In this document: positions 53,389 through 62,553 of the stretch, piece after piece
Layout of the letters: each line of letters begins with the position of its first letter
Numbering within the stretch: the stretch's first letter is position 1
NCBI GenBank assembly: GCA_021811085.1
Contig: JAJZPQ010000014.1
Span: 1-64,000, forward strand
Direction: 5' to 3'
DNA: 64,000 bases
DNA from: Pseudomonadota bacterium
Lineage (GTDB): Bacteria; Pseudomonadota; Gammaproteobacteria; Burkholderiales; SG8-39
Notes under the pieces: generated by a model
What the model was told of the DNA's origin: nothing
The model's database searches: none
Seen by the model: the letters and a program-made list of their open reading frames with translations, nothing else
Program-made: the position numbers and the translations under genes

Positions 53389-54972
53389 ATGCCTCAGGTC
53401 ATAGGCGTACCAAAAGAAACGGCAGCCGGCGAAAAGCGCGTTGCCACCGTACCGGAAGTCGTTGAAAAGCTCATCAAGCTCGGATTCGCGGTCAAGGTCG
53501 AGTCCGGCGCCGGGGACGCGGCGAATTGCAATGACGAAACCTATCGCGCCGCAGGAGCGCAGATCGTCGACAGCGCAGCCAAGCTGTGGGCGGAATCCGA
53601 CATCGTGTTCAAGGTATGCGTACCGACCGCGGAAGAAGTCGGCCTGATGCACGCGGGCCAGACCCTGATCACGTTCATCTGGCCGGCGCAGAACCCCGAG
53701 CTCATGCAGCAGCTCGCGGCGAAGAAGGTCACGGTGCTCGCCATCGACGCGCTGCCGCGCATGCTCTCCCGCGCGCAGAAGATGGACGCGCTGACCTCTC
53801 AGGCCGGCGTCGCCGGCTACCGTGCGGTGATCGAGGCCGCCAACGCGTTCGGTCGCTTCTTCAACGGCCAGATCACGGCTGCGGGCAAGGTGCCGCCGGC
53901 CAAGGTGTTCATCGCCGGTGCCGGCGTCGCCGGCCTGGCTGCGATCGGCACGGCAGCCGGCCTGGGCGCCATCGTGCGCGCCAACGACACGCGCGCCGAA
54001 GTGGCCGACCAGGTGGTGTCGCTCGGCGGCGAATTCGTGAAGGTCGATTACGAGGAAGAGGGGTCGGGCGGCGGCGGCTACGCCAAGGTCATGAGCGAAG
54101 GCTTTCAGAAGGCCCAGCGCGAAATGTACGCCAAGCAGGCCAGGGAGGTGGACATCATCATCACCACCGCGCTGATCCCCGGCAAGCCCGCTCCCCGGCT
54201 GATCACGGCGGAGATGGTGCAGTCGATGAAGCCGGGCAGCGTGATCGTCGACATGGCCGCGGAACGAGGCGGCAACTGCGAGCTCACCGAGCCGGGCAAG
54301 GTGGTGGTCAAGCACGGCGTGACCATCGTCGGCTACACCGATCTGGCGAGCCGGCTGGCGAAGCAGTCCTCGACGCTGTACGCGACCAACCTGTTCCGCC
54401 TCACCGAGGAATTGTGCAAGACCAAGGACGGGGTTATCAACGTCAATATGGACGACGACGCGATCCGCGGTCTCACGGTCATCAAGGAGGGCAATATCAC
54501 CTGGCCGCCGCCACCGCTCAAGCTGCCGGCCCCGCCTGCGGCCAAGCCTGCCGCGATGCCGGCCAAGGCGCCCAAGCATGGCGAGGCGAGCGCGCCGGCC
54601 TCGGGCAAGAGCACGGCGATCACGTTCCTGATCGCAGCGGTCTTGTTCTGGTTCGTCGGCGCCTACGCGCCGCCGGCGTTTCTCGGCCACTTTACGGTAT
54701 TCGTGCTCGCGGTCTTTGTCGGTTACATGGTGGTGTGGAACGTCACGCCCGCCCTGCACACGCCGCTGATGAGCGTCACCAATGCGATCAGCAGCATCAT
54801 CGCGATCGGCGCGTTGGTGCAGATCGCGCCGCCGCTGATGGCCCAAGCCGCGGGCAGCCGGCCGGAGGCTTGGATTCTCGGGCTCGCCGTGGTCGGTATC
54901 ACGCTCACCGCGATCAACATGTTCGGCGGTTTCGCCGTCACGCAGCGCATGCTGCAGATGTTCCGCAAATAG
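53389..54972 (+). CDS. pntA: Proton-translocating NAD(P)+ transhydrogenase, alpha subunit
   Basis: 527 residues, E. coli-like fused subunit: NAD(H) domain I (about 1-380) with [57 protein letters not shown]; a Pro/Ala-rich linker (about 385-410); then four membrane helices. Transfers hydride NADH to NADP+ driven by proton motive force. Downstream pntB starts after 12 bases. Possible anaerobic activation from the upstream FNR box. Confidence 0.97.
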   Translation: MPQVIGVPKETAAGEKRVATVPEVVEKLIKLGFAVKVESGAGDAANCNDETYRAAGAQIVDSAAKLWAESDIVFKVCVPTAEEVGLMHAGQTLITFIWPAQNPELMQQLAAKKVTVLAIDALPRMLSRAQKMDALTSQAGVAGYRAVIEAANAFGRFFNGQITAAGKVPPAKVFIAGAGVAGLAAIGTAAGLGAIVRANDTRAEVADQVVSLGGEFVKVDYEEEGSGGGGYAKVMSEGFQKAQREMYAKQAREVDIIITTALIPGKPAPRLITAEMVQSMKPGSVIVDMAAERGGNCELTEPGKVVVKHGVTIVGYTDLASRLAKQSSTLYATNLFRLTEELCKTKDGVINVNMDDDAIRGLTVIKEGNITWPPPPLKLPAPPAAKPAAMPAKAPKHGEASAPASGKSTAITFLIAAVLFWFVGAYAPPAFLGHFTVFVLAVFVGYMVVWNVTPALHTPLMSVTNAISSIIAIGALVQIAPPLMAQAAGSRPEAWILGLAVVGITLTAINMFGGFAVTQRMLQMFRK

Positions 54973-54984
54973 GGAAAGCGAATC

Positions 54985-56403
54985 ATGTCCGCAACTCTTG
55001 CAACTGCCTCCTATATCGGAGCAACCATACTCTTCATCCTCAGCCTCGGCGGCCTCTCCAATCCGGAGAGCTCCAGGCGCGGCAACCTGTACGGCATGAT
55101 CGGCATGACCATCGCCGTGCTGGCGACGGTCTCCGGGCCGCACGTCACCTCGGCCGGCTATGCCTGGATCGTCGGCGCAATGGTCGTCGGCGGCAGCATC
55201 GGCCTGTTCGCTTCGCGCGTCGTGAAAATGACGCAGATGCCGGAACTGGTGGCGCTGATGCACAGCCTGGTCGGCCTGGCCGCGATGCTGGTCGGTTTTG
55301 CCAATTACATCGATCCGGCGGCCTCGGCGGAATTCACCGGTGCGGCGAAGTCGATTCACGAAATGGAAATCTACATCGGCATCCTGATCGGCGCGGTGAC
55401 GTTCACCGGCTCGGTGATCGCGTTCGGCAAACTCTCCGGCAAGATCGGCGGCAAGACCTTGCTGCTGCCCGGGCGCCACTGGCTCAACCTCGCCGGCCTG
55501 CTGGTGGTGATCTGGTTCGGGCGCGAATTCCTGCACGCCGAATCGATCGACGCGGGCATGATGCCGCTCGTCGTGATGACCGTGATCGCATTGCTGTTCG
55601 GCATCCACATGGTGATGGCGATCGGCGGCGCCGACATGCCGGTGGTGATTTCGATGCTCAACAGCTACTCCGGCTGGGCGGCGGCGGCGACCGGCTTCAT
55701 GCTGTCGAACGACCTATTGATCGTCGTCGGCGCGCTGGTCGGCTCCAGCGGCGCGATTCTGTCCTACATCATGTGCCGCGCGATGAACCGCAACTTCATC
55801 AGCGTGATCGCGGGCGGATTCGGCTCCGAGGGCGGGGCGCCGGCACCGAAGGGCGAGGGCGCACAACCGGCGGGCGAGGTCAATCCTATCCTTGCCGCGG
55901 AAACGGCCGAACTGCTGCGCGAGTCGAAGAACGTGATCATCGTGCCGGGCTACGGCATGGCGGTGGCGCAGGCGCAGCACACCGTGTATGAGATCACCAA
56001 GGTCCTGCGCGACAAGGGCGTCAACGTGCGCTTCGGCATCCACCCGGTGGCGGGACGCATGCCCGGCCACATGAACGTGCTGCTGGCCGAAGCGAAGGTG
56101 CCTTACGACATCGTCCTGGAAATGGATGAGTTGAACGAGGACTTCCCCGACACCGATGTCGCCATGATCATCGGCGCCAACGACATCGTGAACCCTGCTG
56201 CCGAGGAAGATCCGACCAGCCCGATCGCCGGCATGCCGGTGCTGCAAGTGTGGAAGGCGAAGACCTCGATCGTGATGAAGCGCAGCATGGCCACCGGCTA
56301 TGCGGGCGTCGACAATCCGCTGTTCTACAGAGAGAACAATCGCATGCTGTTCGGCGATGCGAAGAAGATGCTGGACGAGGTGCTGGCCGCGCTCAAAGCC
56401 TGA
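54985..56403 (+). CDS. pntB: Proton-translocating NAD(P)+ transhydrogenase, beta subunit
   Basis: 472 residues: eight or nine helices, then an NADP(H) domain III (about 290-470) with [47 protein letters not shown] and [16 protein letters not shown]. Completes the transhydrogenase with pntA. An intrinsic terminator follows. Confidence 0.97.
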   Translation: MSATLATASYIGATILFILSLGGLSNPESSRRGNLYGMIGMTIAVLATVSGPHVTSAGYAWIVGAMVVGGSIGLFASRVVKMTQMPELVALMHSLVGLAAMLVGFANYIDPAASAEFTGAAKSIHEMEIYIGILIGAVTFTGSVIAFGKLSGKIGGKTLLLPGRHWLNLAGLLVVIWFGREFLHAESIDAGMMPLVVMTVIALLFGIHMVMAIGGADMPVVISMLNSYSGWAAAATGFMLSNDLLIVVGALVGSSGAILSYIMCRAMNRNFISVIAGGFGSEGGAPAPKGEGAQPAGEVNPILAAETAELLRESKNVIIVPGYGMAVAQAQHTVYEITKVLRDKGVNVRFGIHPVAGRMPGHMNVLLAEAKVPYDIVLEMDELNEDFPDTDVAMIIGANDIVNPAAEEDPTSPIAGMPVLQVWKAKTSIVMKRSMATGYAGVDNPLFYRENNRMLFGDAKKMLDEVLAALKA

Positions 56404-56426
56404 GCGCCGACCGGCGATGCACACGG

Positions 56427-56458
56427 ACGGCCGCGCCCGCGAGGACGCGGCCGTTTTT
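56427..56458 (+). terminator. Intrinsic terminator of pntAB
   Basis: Perfect 9-bp stem ACGGCCGCG/CGCGGCCGT, 10-base loop, then TTTTT, 24 bases after the pntB stop. A clear factor-independent terminator. Confidence 0.85.
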
Positions 56459-56513
56459 GCTTGAGGAATGTCGTTGCGCGTGCGGCCCGAGCGGGCGCGT
56501 ACCGCGGCCGCGG

Positions 56514-56519
56514 TATAAT
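56514..56519 (+). promoter_or_regulatory. -10 element TATAAT for the NhaD-like gene
   Basis: TATAAT 24 bases before the ATG with AAGGGGAGAGG between. -35 not evident. Confidence 0.45.
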
Positions 56520-56543
56520 CGCCGCGTCTTAAGGGGAGAGGAT

Positions 56544-57908
56544 ATGAATCATGCGCGTACTGCGGCGTCATTGCCGCGCCTGGCGCTCGTTGCCGCCATG
56601 TGTCTCGGCGCAAGCGGACCCGTGTTTGCCGCCGATGGCGCGACCAGCCCGGCCGTGTTCGGCATTCCGCTCGATTTCATCCTGTTTGCGCTGACCCTGC
56701 TCGGGGTGGCGCTGTTTCACAACCACACTTTGCGCGTGGGACTGACCGGCTTGGCAGTGATCACGATCTACAAAGTGCTGTTCACTGGGTTCAAGGACGG
56801 CCCCGGCATTCAGGGGCTGATCTCGCATTTCGGTCACGAATGGGTGATCCTGACCAACCTGCTGTGCCTGCTGCTCGGCTTCGCGCTGCTGTCGCGCCAT
56901 TTCGAGAAGACGCACATCCCGGCGGTGCTGCCGCGCTTCCTGCCGCACGACTGGAAAGGCGGTTTCATCCTGCTGGTGATGGTGTTCGTGCTGTCGTCCT
57001 TCCTCGACAATATCGCTGCGGCGCTGATCGGCGGCGCGATGGCGCATACGCTGTTCCGCGCCAAGGTGCATGTGGGCTATCTCGCCGCCATCGTCGCCGC
57101 TTCGAACGCGGGCGGCTCGGGCAGCGTGGTTGGCGATACCACCACTACCATGATGTGGATACACGGCGTGGCCCCGAGTGCGGTGTTCCACGCTTACGCC
57201 GCCGCGGCGGTGGCGCTGGTGGTGTGCGGCATCCCGGCGGCGCTGCAGCAGCACAAGTATTCTCCGATTATCAAGCACGAGCACAGCCATATCCGCATCG
57301 ACTGGCTGCGCGCCGGCATCGTCGCCTTGATCCTCATCTGCGCCATCGTCGCAAATGTAATCGTCAACGTCGAATACAGCGAAATCTCGGACCGCTTTCC
57401 GTTTATCGGCGTGGCGGTGTGGATCGCGATCCTGGTGAGCGTGCCGGTGCGGAGGCCCGATTGGGAACTGCTGCCGGAAGCGACCAAGGGTTCGATCTTC
57501 CTGCTGTCGCTGGTAACCTGCGCTTCGATGATGCCGGTGGAAGCCTTGCCGCCTGCGTCCTGGCATTCGGCTTTCGGCCTGGGGTTCATCTCCGCGGTAT
57601 TCGACAACATCCCGCTGACCGCGCTCGCGCTGAAGCAGGGCGGCTTCGACTGGGGCATGCTCGCCTATACCGTCGGATTCGGCGGCTCGATGATCTGGTT
57701 CGGCTCCAGCGCCGGCGTGGCGCTGTCCAACATGTACCCGGAAGCGAAATCGGTCGCTAACTGGGTGAAGGGCGGCTGGCATGTGACGCTCGCCTATGTG
57801 GTCGGCTTCGCCGTGCTGATGCTGACGCTGGGCTGGCAGCCGACACCCGAGCGCGGCGATGTGCAGGCATCGAGCCAGCCAGCCGCGGCCGCTGCGCCGT
57901 TGCGGTGA
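56544..57908 (+). CDS. NhaD-like / ion transporter superfamily membrane antiporter
   Basis: 454 residues, about 11-12 helices plus an N-terminal signal-like helix. Features FLDNIAAALIGGAMAHTLF and SNAGGSGSVVGDTTTTMMWI match the DNxA/GDxTTxM motifs of the NhaD/ArsB/CitM superfamily, repeated near the C-terminus as SAVFDNIPLTALAL. Likely a sodium:proton antiporter, though an organic anion is not excluded. Placed after pntAB's terminator; it may use the same proton gradient, but transcriptionally it is separate. Confidence 0.85.
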   Translation: MNHARTAASLPRLALVAAMCLGASGPVFAADGATSPAVFGIPLDFILFALTLLGVALFHNHTLRVGLTGLAVITIYKVLFTGFKDGPGIQGLISHFGHEWVILTNLLCLLLGFALLSRHFEKTHIPAVLPRFLPHDWKGGFILLVMVFVLSSFLDNIAAALIGGAMAHTLFRAKVHVGYLAAIVAASNAGGSGSVVGDTTTTMMWIHGVAPSAVFHAYAAAAVALVVCGIPAALQQHKYSPIIKHEHSHIRIDWLRAGIVALILICAIVANVIVNVEYSEISDRFPFIGVAVWIAILVSVPVRRPDWELLPEATKGSIFLLSLVTCASMMPVEALPPASWHSAFGLGFISAVFDNIPLTALALKQGGFDWGMLAYTVGFGGSMIWFGSSAGVALSNMYPEAKSVANWVKGGWHVTLAYVVGFAVLMLTLGWQPTPERGDVQASSQPAAAAAPLR

Positions 57909-57987
57909 TCGCGTGCGTCGACGACACCGACGATAGGCTCAAGCAAGGCTACTGGCGCCTTCCCGGTCCACCCGTTACCCCTCCGAT

Positions 57988-58018
57988 GCTCCCTGAGAGC
58001 CGATCGCGCTCAGGGAGC
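57988..58018. terminator. Hairpin between convergent NhaD-like and lldP genes
   Basis: Perfect 10-bp stem GCTCCCTGAG/CTCAGGGAGC with an 11-base loop, in the gap between two convergent genes, and no T-tract on either side. Possibly an end structure for one or both transcripts. Confidence 0.4.
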
Positions 58019-58029
58019 GGTGCATAGCC

Positions 58030-59844
58030 TCACTTGGGTAGTGGTGGTATCGGGATCGAGCCAGGGAACACATAGGCTTGCAGCATCGCAATCACGCCGA
58101 TTACCGCGGCTCCGGCGATCGAGTACCAGAATACCTTGCGGAATATCGGTCCAAGCGCGTGCGAGCGCTCGTGCGGATCGTCGTAGCAGGCGGCGCAGGC
58201 GACCATGATGGACTGCGCATCGATCATTTTGCCCATGACCCCGCCTGTCGAATTGGTTGCCACGACCAGTATCTCATTCAGATGCAGTTGCTGCGCGGTG
58301 ATGCGCTGCAGGCTGCCGAACAAGGCGTTGGATGCCGTGTCCGACCCCGTAAGGAAGACGCCCAACCAGCCCAGATACGCCGCAAAGAACGGATACAGCG
58401 GGCCCGCGCCGGTGAAGGCCAGCCCCAGGACTGCGTCCGTGCCAGAGTAGCGGGTAAGGAAGCCCAGGCCCAGCACCAAGCCGATGACCACCACGGGCGT
58501 CGTCATGCGGTGTGCGGTGCGAATAGTCGCGTCCTTCCACTGCGCTGCGCTCAGCTTGAGAACCAGGCCGGACAGTAGCGCGGCGACGAATACGCCGGTC
58601 CCTGCGGCCGATAGCCAGTTGATGATGAAGCGCGCCGCCTCGGGCTTGGCGCCGGCAAGGACGACCGGCGGGGTGCGCTGTACCAGGTTGTGCAGCGCCG
58701 GCATGTCCCATGCCGGCAGCGACAGCGTGCCGGTAAATGGTGAGCCCAGGAGCGTCGTCTTGAAGCTGATGCCAGAGAACAGCCCGTTCAGATACGTCTT
58801 CCATTGCGGCGTGCCCCATGCCGCGCAGCAGATGATCAGGATGACCCACGGCAGCCAGGCGTGGATTGTTTCCGCGACGCTGTATTGGTACTTCCAGGTG
58901 CTGCTGTCAGTAGTGGCAGTCGCCGTGGATTTTCCCGCCTTCTCCAGCGCCTCGCGCTCCGATTTGAGCAGAAAACGAGTCTTGGGATGCCAGACGAAAC
59001 GCAGGAACAATGCGGTACAAATGACGGAAAAGACGCCCGATACTACGTCGGTCATCAGGTGGAATTCATTAGTCGCCGAGGCGTAGTACTGCATCAGCGC
59101 GAACGACCCGCCCGCGCACAGCGTAGCGGGCCATACCTCGAACACCTCTTTCCAACTACCACCCTCCATTTTCACGAAGATAGCCACCAGCCAGAACGGA
59201 ACCAGGATCGAGATCCAGGGCAGCTGATGTCCGGCCATGGTAGAGAGCGTAAGCTGGTCCAGGCCGCTAACCGCGGCCAGCGTCACGATGGGGGTGCCGA
59301 TCGCGCCCCAGGCGACTGGTGCTGTGTTGGCGAGCAGATTCAGCACGGCAGACTGGAAGGGTTTGAATCCCAGTCCCACCATCACGGCGCCGGCGATGGC
59401 CACCGGCGTGCCGAAGCCCGAAGTTCCCTCGATGATCGCCCCGAAAGAAAAGGCGATGAGCACACATTGCAGCCGCCGGTCGAAGGAGATGTGAATAATT
59501 GATTCCTTCACGATCTCGAACTTGCCGGTCACCACTGTCATCGTGTACAGGAACATCGCGCCTAGAATGATCCAAATGATCCCCAGGAATCCGGATAGGG
59601 TGCCCAGTACGAAAGCCGACGCGGCGGCAGCGAGGGGCATCCCAAAGGCGACACAGGAAACAAGGAAGGCGGCGAACACGCCGTACAAGGCCGCGTACGG
59701 GGCGGAAATGCCCAGGTGCCTCACGCCCTGGGCGTCACGGTGCGGATGCAGCGCAATGAAGTACAAAAGGACACAAATGGGAACCGCCGCCACGAGAGTG
59801 GAAAGGAACGCGTTCCCCATCGGATTGTAACTTTGATAGTACAT
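58030..59844 (-). CDS. lldP: L-lactate permease family transporter
   Basis: 604 residues, LctP family, about 14 helices. SFGAIIEGTSGFGTPVAIAGAVMVGLGF and the C-terminal GSDTASNALFGSLQ, VVATNSTGGVMGKMIDAQSIMVAC are diagnostic. Takes up L-lactate (and glycolate or D-lactate in E. coli relatives) with protons. ATG 59844 has GGGGGA at 5-10 bases; a 37-residue upstream extension is unlikely. Next to it lies a TRAP system whose binding protein resembles keto-acid/lactate binders. Confidence 0.95.
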   Translation of the reverse strand: MYYQSYNPMGNAFLSTLVAAVPICVLLYFIALHPHRDAQGVRHLGISAPYAALYGVFAAFLVSCVAFGMPLAAAASAFVLGTLSGFLGIIWIILGAMFLYTMTVVTGKFEIVKESIIHISFDRRLQCVLIAFSFGAIIEGTSGFGTPVAIAGAVMVGLGFKPFQSAVLNLLANTAPVAWGAIGTPIVTLAAVSGLDQLTLSTMAGHQLPWISILVPFWLVAIFVKMEGGSWKEVFEVWPATLCAGGSFALMQYYASATNEFHLMTDVVSGVFSVICTALFLRFVWHPKTRFLLKSEREALEKAGKSTATATTDSSTWKYQYSVAETIHAWLPWVILIICCAAWGTPQWKTYLNGLFSGISFKTTLLGSPFTGTLSLPAWDMPALHNLVQRTPPVVLAGAKPEAARFIINWLSAAGTGVFVAALLSGLVLKLSAAQWKDATIRTAHRMTTPVVVIGLVLGLGFLTRYSGTDAVLGLAFTGAGPLYPFFAAYLGWLGVFLTGSDTASNALFGSLQRITAQQLHLNEILVVATNSTGGVMGKMIDAQSIMVACAACYDDPHERSHALGPIFRKVFWYSIAGAAVIGVIAMLQAYVFPGSIPIPPLPK

Positions 59845-60649
59845 AAGTCCCCCTTTTGGCTGAATGACGTTGCTGTTAGTCCCTGGAAGTTCAGTCGGTG
59901 TGGTTATCCCCGGTAGATGCTCTGGTTCCGAACGCTGTAAGAAATCTGTGCCCACGCCCGCTGCATATTGACGGGACGCATACGCTCATTCGATTAGGGT
60001 AAGTATCGATACGCTGCTCTTCTAACCGATAAAGCTTCGTGTCTCGGCTATTTGTTGGTGTTAGTAACAGACCAGCGCGGGCATAACCGGGGATATGCGC
60101 CTCGCCTTTCCAGTGCTAGGAGGTTTGCAGCTTGTATGTGGGTGTTGGCGCTTCCGTACCGGTACGTATGATCGGCGCGCCGACATCTTGGCCACGCCGT
60201 CCGTGGTCTCCGCACCGATTAGGAACTTGCGCCGCGAATTTGGTGTTTTGGCTGGGTTGCGCACCTCGAAACTTGCTCCAATTTAGAGATGAAAAATACA
60301 CCGCTCCAACCGCCGCCGCGTACGCAAAGGCGCGTGTCTGCATCGGTCACGACGTGCGCGGTGATATGAATAAATTAAAGTAGCATGATGCAAAGGAAGT
60401 GGCAATGTGGTGGACGCTTCGGATGCTCGACGAACCTTAAGCGGAGTACCACATATTAGTAGTTTCCCTAATTGACGCTAGCGCAAACAATTGATATTTC
60501 GCGGCGGCAGGTATAGCATTTGCCCGTCTCATAGAGTAGCCGGGGGAGCTATTCCGGATTATGGAATATTCCGTCGGTCAGGCGCAGTTCAGGGCCAACC
60601 CGTTCCAAAAGCGTAGGTCAAGCATAAAACTATTCCCAAGGAGCAGACA
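59845..60649. other. Long intergenic region between divergent lldP and TRAP operons
   Basis: 805 bases with visibly lower GC than the flanks and no reading frame I can support on either strand. It must hold both promoters. Seen: TGTTAGTAACA (60059-60069), a perfect odd palindrome flanked by TGGT/ACCA; GGAATATTCC (60563-60572) and a related ATTCC/GGAAT pair just before it; TTGATA (60491-60496) with TATAGC (60512-60517) at a 15-base spacer; and a weak sigma54-like match at 60509-60523. None is strong enough to name a regulator. Confidence 0.6.
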
Positions 60650-61798
60650 ATGAGCAAAGAGCAAACCAAACCGCTGTCGCGCCGCAAGTTTCTCACCGGC
60701 GCCGCGGCGGCGACGGCCGGCGCCGCGACGCTGGGCTTCCCGATGATCGCAAAAGGCCAGACGGGGCCGATCAACATGCGTTGGCAGAGCACCTGGCCGT
60801 CCAAGGATATTTTCCACGAGTACGCCCTCGATTACGCCAAGATCGTGAACGACATGACCGGCGGCGACCTCAAAATCGAAGTGCTGCCGGCGGGCGCGGT
60901 GGTGCCTGCGTTCAACCTGCTGGATGCGGTTTCGAAAGGCACGCTCGACGGCGGCCACGGCGTGATGGTGTATCACTACGGCAAACAGAATGCGCTTGCC
61001 TTGTGGGGATCCGGGCCCGGCTACGGCATGGACGCGAATATGCTGCTCGCGTGGCACCACTGGGGCGGCGGCAAGGAACTGCTGGCGAAGCTCTACCAGT
61101 CGATCGGCGCCAATGTGGTGTCCTTCCCCTACGGCCCGATGTCGACGCAGCCGCTGGGCTGGTTCAAGAAGCCGATCACCAAGGCCGCCGACCTGAAGGG
61201 CCTCAAGTACCGCACGGTCGGAATTTCGATCGACGTGTTTACGGCGATGGGCGCGGCGGTGAACGCACTGCCGGGCGGCGAGATCGTGCCGGCGATGGAC
61301 CGCGGCCTGCTCGATGCGGCCGAGTTCAACAACATGACCTCCGACCGCCTGCTCGGTTTTCCGGACGTCTCCAAGGTATGCATGCTGCAAAGCTTCCACC
61401 AGAACGCGGAGCAGTTCGAAATCACGTTCAACAAGACCAAGTACGACGCCCTGCCGGCCAAGCTGAAGGCGACCATCGCCAATGCCGTGTCCGCCGCGTC
61501 GGCGGAAATGTCGTGGAAGGCGATCGACCGCTACTCCAAGGATTATGTCGAGCTGCAGACCAAGGAGAAAGTCAAGTTTTACAAGACGCCGGACCCGATC
61601 CTGCAGGAGCAGCTGGTGGTTTACGACCGGGTGGTCGACAAGAAATCCGCGGAAAACCCCATGTTCAAGGAAATCGTCGCATCGCAAAAGGCATTCGCCG
61701 AGCGCGCGGTGAAATGGGACATGGACAACAACGTCAACCGGCGTATGGCCTATAATCATTACTACGGCGCGAAGAAGCCGGCCGCGAAAAAGACCTGA
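60650..61798 (+). CDS. TRAP transporter substrate-binding protein, Tat-exported
   Basis: 382 residues with a Tat signal (LSRRKFLTGAAAATAGAATLG). It belongs to the DctP family and within it resembles the TakP/lactate-binding subgroup (MRWQSTWPSKDIF, LDGGHGVMVYHYGKQNALALWGSGPGYGMD, LGWFKKPITKAADLKGLKYRTVG, GGEIVPAMDRGLLDAAEF), which binds 2-oxo acids, lactate or related monocarboxylates. With lldP next door a lactate or keto-acid role is reasonable but inferred. ATG 60650 follows AAGGAG. Confidence 0.92.
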   Translation: MSKEQTKPLSRRKFLTGAAAATAGAATLGFPMIAKGQTGPINMRWQSTWPSKDIFHEYALDYAKIVNDMTGGDLKIEVLPAGAVVPAFNLLDAVSKGTLDGGHGVMVYHYGKQNALALWGSGPGYGMDANMLLAWHHWGGGKELLAKLYQSIGANVVSFPYGPMSTQPLGWFKKPITKAADLKGLKYRTVGISIDVFTAMGAAVNALPGGEIVPAMDRGLLDAAEFNNMTSDRLLGFPDVSKVCMLQSFHQNAEQFEITFNKTKYDALPAKLKATIANAVSAASAEMSWKAIDRYSKDYVELQTKEKVKFYKTPDPILQEQLVVYDRVVDKKSAENPMFKEIVASQKAFAERAVKWDMDNNVNRRMAYNHYYGAKKPAAKKT

Positions 61799-61818
61799 GG
61801 CATATTAGGTTCGCATCG

Positions 61819-61853
61819 AACACCACCCGGAGATACTGGGTGGTGTTTTTTTT
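61819..61853 (+). terminator. Intrinsic terminator between TRAP SBP and DctQ
   Basis: 10-bp stem AACACCACCC/GGGTGGTGTT, 9-base loop, then a run of T to 61853. In an operon this would give more binding protein than membrane subunits. Confidence 0.85.
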
Positions 61854-61929
61854 GGATCGCGGCGGAAGCCGGGCGCAAACGGCAATTTAGGTTTTAGCCC
61901 CGTCCCCGCATCCACGGAGGATTTCACAA

Positions 61930-62553
61930 ATGCAAAAACTATTGTTGTTCGTCGACAAGCTGAGCACCTTCGTCGGCCAGGCGTTTTCCTGGCTCATCGT
62001 CAGCCTGACCCTGCTCATATCCTGGGAAGTATTTTCGCGCTACGCGCTCGATCATCCCCACCCCTGGGCTTTCGACGTCATGATCATGATGTACGGCACC
62101 CTGTTCATGATGGCCGGGGCCTACACGCTCGCGAAAAGCGGACATGTGCGCGGCGACGTGCTCTACGGCTTTTTTCGGCCACGCACCCAGGCGAGCATTG
62201 ACCTGGTGCTCTACATTCTGTTCTTCATCCCTGGCGTAGTTGCGCTCGCCTGGGCCGGCTATTACTTCGCCGCCGATTCCTGGGCGATCAACGAGCATTC
62301 GAACATCACTTCCGAAGGCCCGCCGGTGTATCCGTTCAAGACCGTCATTCCGGTGGCCGGGGCGCTCCTGCTGCTGCAGGGCATAGTCGAAATGATCCGC
62401 TGCGTCATCTGCATCAAAGAGGGCGAGTGGCCCTCGCGCGTACAGGACGTGCAGGAAGTCGACGTGGACAAGCTGAAAGACATGGTGCACGTCAAGGATG
62501 AGGACATCGAGAAACTCGATGCCCTGGTGGTGAAGCAGGAGCAGGGACAATGA
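61930..62553 (+). CDS. TRAP transporter small permease subunit (DctQ)
   Basis: 207 residues, four helices, DctQ family (SWEVFSRYALDHPHPWAFDVMIMMYGTLFMMAGAYTLAKSGHVRGD). A long hydrophilic tail (about 160-207) rich in Asp/Lys/Val is unusual. Its end overlaps dctM by 4 bases (ATGA). Works with DctM as the membrane carrier. Confidence 0.93.
   Translation: MQKLLLFVDKLSTFVGQAFSWLIVSLTLLISWEVFSRYALDHPHPWAFDVMIMMYGTLFMMAGAYTLAKSGHVRGDVLYGFFRPRTQASIDLVLYILFFIPGVVALAWAGYYFAADSWAINEHSNITSEGPPVYPFKTVIPVAGALLLLQGIVEMIRCVICIKEGEWPSRVQDVQEVDVDKLKDMVHVKDEDIEKLDALVVKQEQGQ

Noticed and set aside
53299-55608. A 769-codon minus-strand frame over pntAB, and other long antisense frames such as 49886-51667, 17090-18757 and 18823-21414
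   Set aside because: All lie opposite well-identified genes and have shadow composition. No motif or ribosome site supports them.
60061-60383. Small open frames in the lldP-TRAP gap
   Set aside because: Several overlap on both strands, have no ribosome site and no recognisable composition of a protein.
60509-60523. Sigma54-like -24/-12 element before the TRAP operon
   Set aside because: GG and TTGC are at the right distance, but the -24 block matches poorly and no enhancer-binding protein gene is nearby.
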